From: Deltaproteobacteria bacterium | Lineage (GTDB): Bacteria > Desulfobacterota > Syntrophia > Syntrophales > UBA5619 | DNA: 12,926 bases | NCBI GenBank assembly: GCA_026388365.1 | Contig: JAPLJW010000207.1 | Span: 1 to 12,926 of the forward strand | Direction: 5' to 3' | In this document: piece after piece, positions 11,631 to 12,926 of the stretch | How positions within the stretch are numbered: position 1 is the first letter of the stretch | How the letters are laid out: each line of letters starts with the position of its first letter | Notes under the pieces: generated by a model | The model's input: the letters and a program-made list of their open reading frames with translations, nothing else | Database searches by the model: none | Told to the model about the DNA's origin: nothing | Position numbers and translations under genes: made by a program

Positions 11631-12926
11631 ATGCAAAAGACAAGAACGGCCCTGACGCCGGGTCTGATCGCGATGGTCGGGTTTCTGACGGTCTGTCCAG
11701 TCGTCATGCTCATCCTCGGGAGCTTTTCAGAGGGACTCGGCGCCTTCGGAACGTTCACCCTCTCGAAGTACGTCAAGGCCTACACCGACCCCGCCTTCAC
11801 CGAGATTCTCTTCAATACGGTCATCTTCACCGTCGGCTCCGCCGCTGTCGCCACCGTTCTGGCATTGTTTCTGGCCTATCTGAACACCCGGACCAACATC
11901 CCCTTCAAATTCATGTTCCGGATCCTATCGCTGATCCCGATGATGGTTCCTCACATCCTGTTCGCCGTGAGCTGGGTTCTGCTGCTGAACCCGTCGAACG
12001 GGATGATCAACCTTTTCCTCCGACAGCTCTTCGGCTGGGAGGGGGCGGCGCTCAACATCTACACGCTCCAGGGGATGATCCTCGTGGAGGGGCTCCTGGA
12101 TCTGCCCATCGCCTACCTGGTCATCGCCCCCGCCATGTCGGCCTTCGACGTTTCCCTGGAGGAATCTTCCAGGGTGTGCGGGGCGTCGAATCTGCGAACG
12201 CTGACGCGGGTGACCCTGCCGGTCCTCCGGCCGGCCATTTTGGCCGCTGCGACGCTCGTCATCGTCCGGAGCCTGGCCTCTTTCGCTGTCCCGTCGGTGA
12301 TCGGCATGCCGGGGCGGATCTACGTACTGGCGACCCACATCTACCGTGTCATCGCCACCGGTTACGCCACGGATTACGGGATGGCGGCGGCGGTGGGGAT
12401 GAGCGCTCTGGCCGCCTCCATGACGCTCATCTTTCTCTATCGTCACCTGACCCGGGAAGGGGAGAAATACGTGACCATCTCCAGCAGGGGATACCGGCCG
12501 AGTGTGATCGACCTCAAGGGGGCCCGGTATCCTCTCTTCGGGATCGTCGCCCTGCTCTCCTTCATCCTGATCGTCCTGCCGGTCCTGGTCCTCTTCTACA
12601 CCTCCCTCGTTCCTTACTCCATGGTGCCGAGCGCGAAGGCCTTCACAATGATGAGCTGGAAACACTGGATCGCGGTTCTGAAGGACCCCGTCTCGCTGCT
12701 CTCCCTGAAAAACAGCCTCTACCTCGGCGTCGGCGGGGCGACGCTGGGGATGATCCTCTCCTTCTTCGTCGCCTACGTCATCGTCAAGGTCCGCTCGAAG
12801 GCCTCCGGTTTTCTCGAATCCCTGAGCTTTCTCTCCTTCTCCTTTCCGGGGATCGTCGTCGGGATCGGTTTCATGTGGTTCTTTGTCCAGACGCCCCTCT
12901 ACGCGACGATCTGGGCCCTGCTGATC
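11631..12926 (+). CDS. Two-module ABC transporter permease (FbpB-like), 3'-truncated by the window
   Basis: An open frame of 432 codons runs from ATG 11631 off the end with no stop. It is hydrophobic with many membrane segments: LIAMVGFLTVCPVVMLIL near the start, several pairs up to about residue 270, a soluble stretch, then a second set beginning with the strongly hydrophobic LFGIVALLSFILIVLPVLVL at about 302-321. This tandem layout is that of FbpB-type permeases (COG1178, about 520-560 residues), in which two TMD modules are fused in one chain. The first module has the EAA loop, E177-E-S-S-R-V-C-G184 followed by L196-P197, which contacts the ATPase; the second EAA loop would be outside. The ribosome site is weak (GGGTAA). 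It sits 14 bases from the ATPase gene, so translation is probably linked. Confidence 0.92.
   Translation, partial: MQKTRTALTPGLIAMVGFLTVCPVVMLILGSFSEGLGAFGTFTLSKYVKAYTDPAFTEILFNTVIFTVGSAAVATVLALFLAYLNTRTNIPFKFMFRILSLIPMMVPHILFAVSWVLLLNPSNGMINLFLRQLFGWEGAALNIYTLQGMILVEGLLDLPIAYLVIAPAMSAFDVSLEESSRVCGASNLRTLTRVTLPVLRPAILAAATLVIVRSLASFAVPSVIGMPGRIYVLATHIYRVIATGYATDYGMAAAVGMSALAASMTLIFLYRHLTREGEKYVTISSRGYRPSVIDLKGARYPLFGIVALLSFILIVLPVLVLFYTSLVPYSMVPSAKAFTMMSWKHWIAVLKDPVSLLSLKNSLYLGVGGATLGMILSFFVAYVIVKVRSKASGFLESLSFLSFSFPGIVVGIGFMWFFVQTPLYATIWALLI

Noticed and set aside
1..12926. Search by eye for tRNA or rRNA genes, CRISPR arrays, insertion sequences, integrases and phage genes.
   Set aside because: None was seen; the only repeats are those listed and no transposase-like frame was found.

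Overview
The window (about 60% GC by eye) reads like a chromosomal segment of a strictly anaerobic deltaproteobacterium (Desulfobacterota, possibly Syntrophus/Smithella-like). The taxonomic hints are tandem PilT-type ATPases, a selenocysteine HesB/IscA-like gene, a pyruvoyl-dependent arginine decarboxylase, a stand-alone pyruvate-kinase C-terminal domain and a ferritin-like protein. This placement is inference; no rRNA or other marker gene is present.

Layout. (1) 1-2687, plus strand: the 3' part of a PilT-type retraction ATPase, a second complete PilT/PilU-like ATPase, and a degenerate receiver-domain protein whose phospho-acceptor Asp appears to be Asn. The three look like one pilus-retraction operon. 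(2) 2703-2844: an intergenic repeat with related arms. (3) 2849-4223, minus strand: a TPR-repeat protein, preceded by a strong terminator and a small HesB/IscA-like gene that contains an in-frame TGA exactly where the first cluster-binding Cys belongs. It reads as a 105-residue selenoprotein that ordinary gene calling would truncate. (4) 4224-4416: a divergent regulatory region with a near-perfect sigma70 promoter, a weaker opposing promoter and a 10-bp inverted repeat placed across both. (5) 4417-5007, plus strand: a pyruvate-kinase alpha/beta-domain protein with a strong terminator. (6) 5119-8247, minus strand: in transcription order a cyclic-nucleotide-binding-domain protein, a ferritin-like di-iron protein, pyruvoyl-dependent arginine decarboxylase, the 37-residue N-terminal stub of a nitroreductase, an alpha/beta hydrolase whose ATG overlaps the stub's stop, and a Lys/Ala/Pro-rich histone-H1-like protein. 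(7) 8248-8595 (348 bases, no gene): a palindrome, a 16-bp tandem repeat, a candidate promoter and a hairpin-rich leader. (8) 8596-12926, plus strand: a COG1840-type periplasmic binding protein, a flavodoxin-fold iron-sulfur-flavoprotein-like oxidoreductase, an FbpC/PotA-type ATPase and a two-module FbpB-type permease that runs off the end.

How they may work together. The ABC genes form one importer of the ferric-ion/spermidine superfamily. The solute is uncertain because the double-Tyr motif of ferric-binding proteins is not evident. The flavoprotein between binding protein and ATPase suggests redox handling of the solute, or an unrelated insertion. The minus-strand cluster mixes probable stress functions (di-iron protein, arginine decarboxylase, nucleoid protein). 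Clearest points for a second look: the recoded selenoprotein, the nitroreductase stub coupled to the hydrolase, and the shared operator-like repeat between the two divergent promoters.
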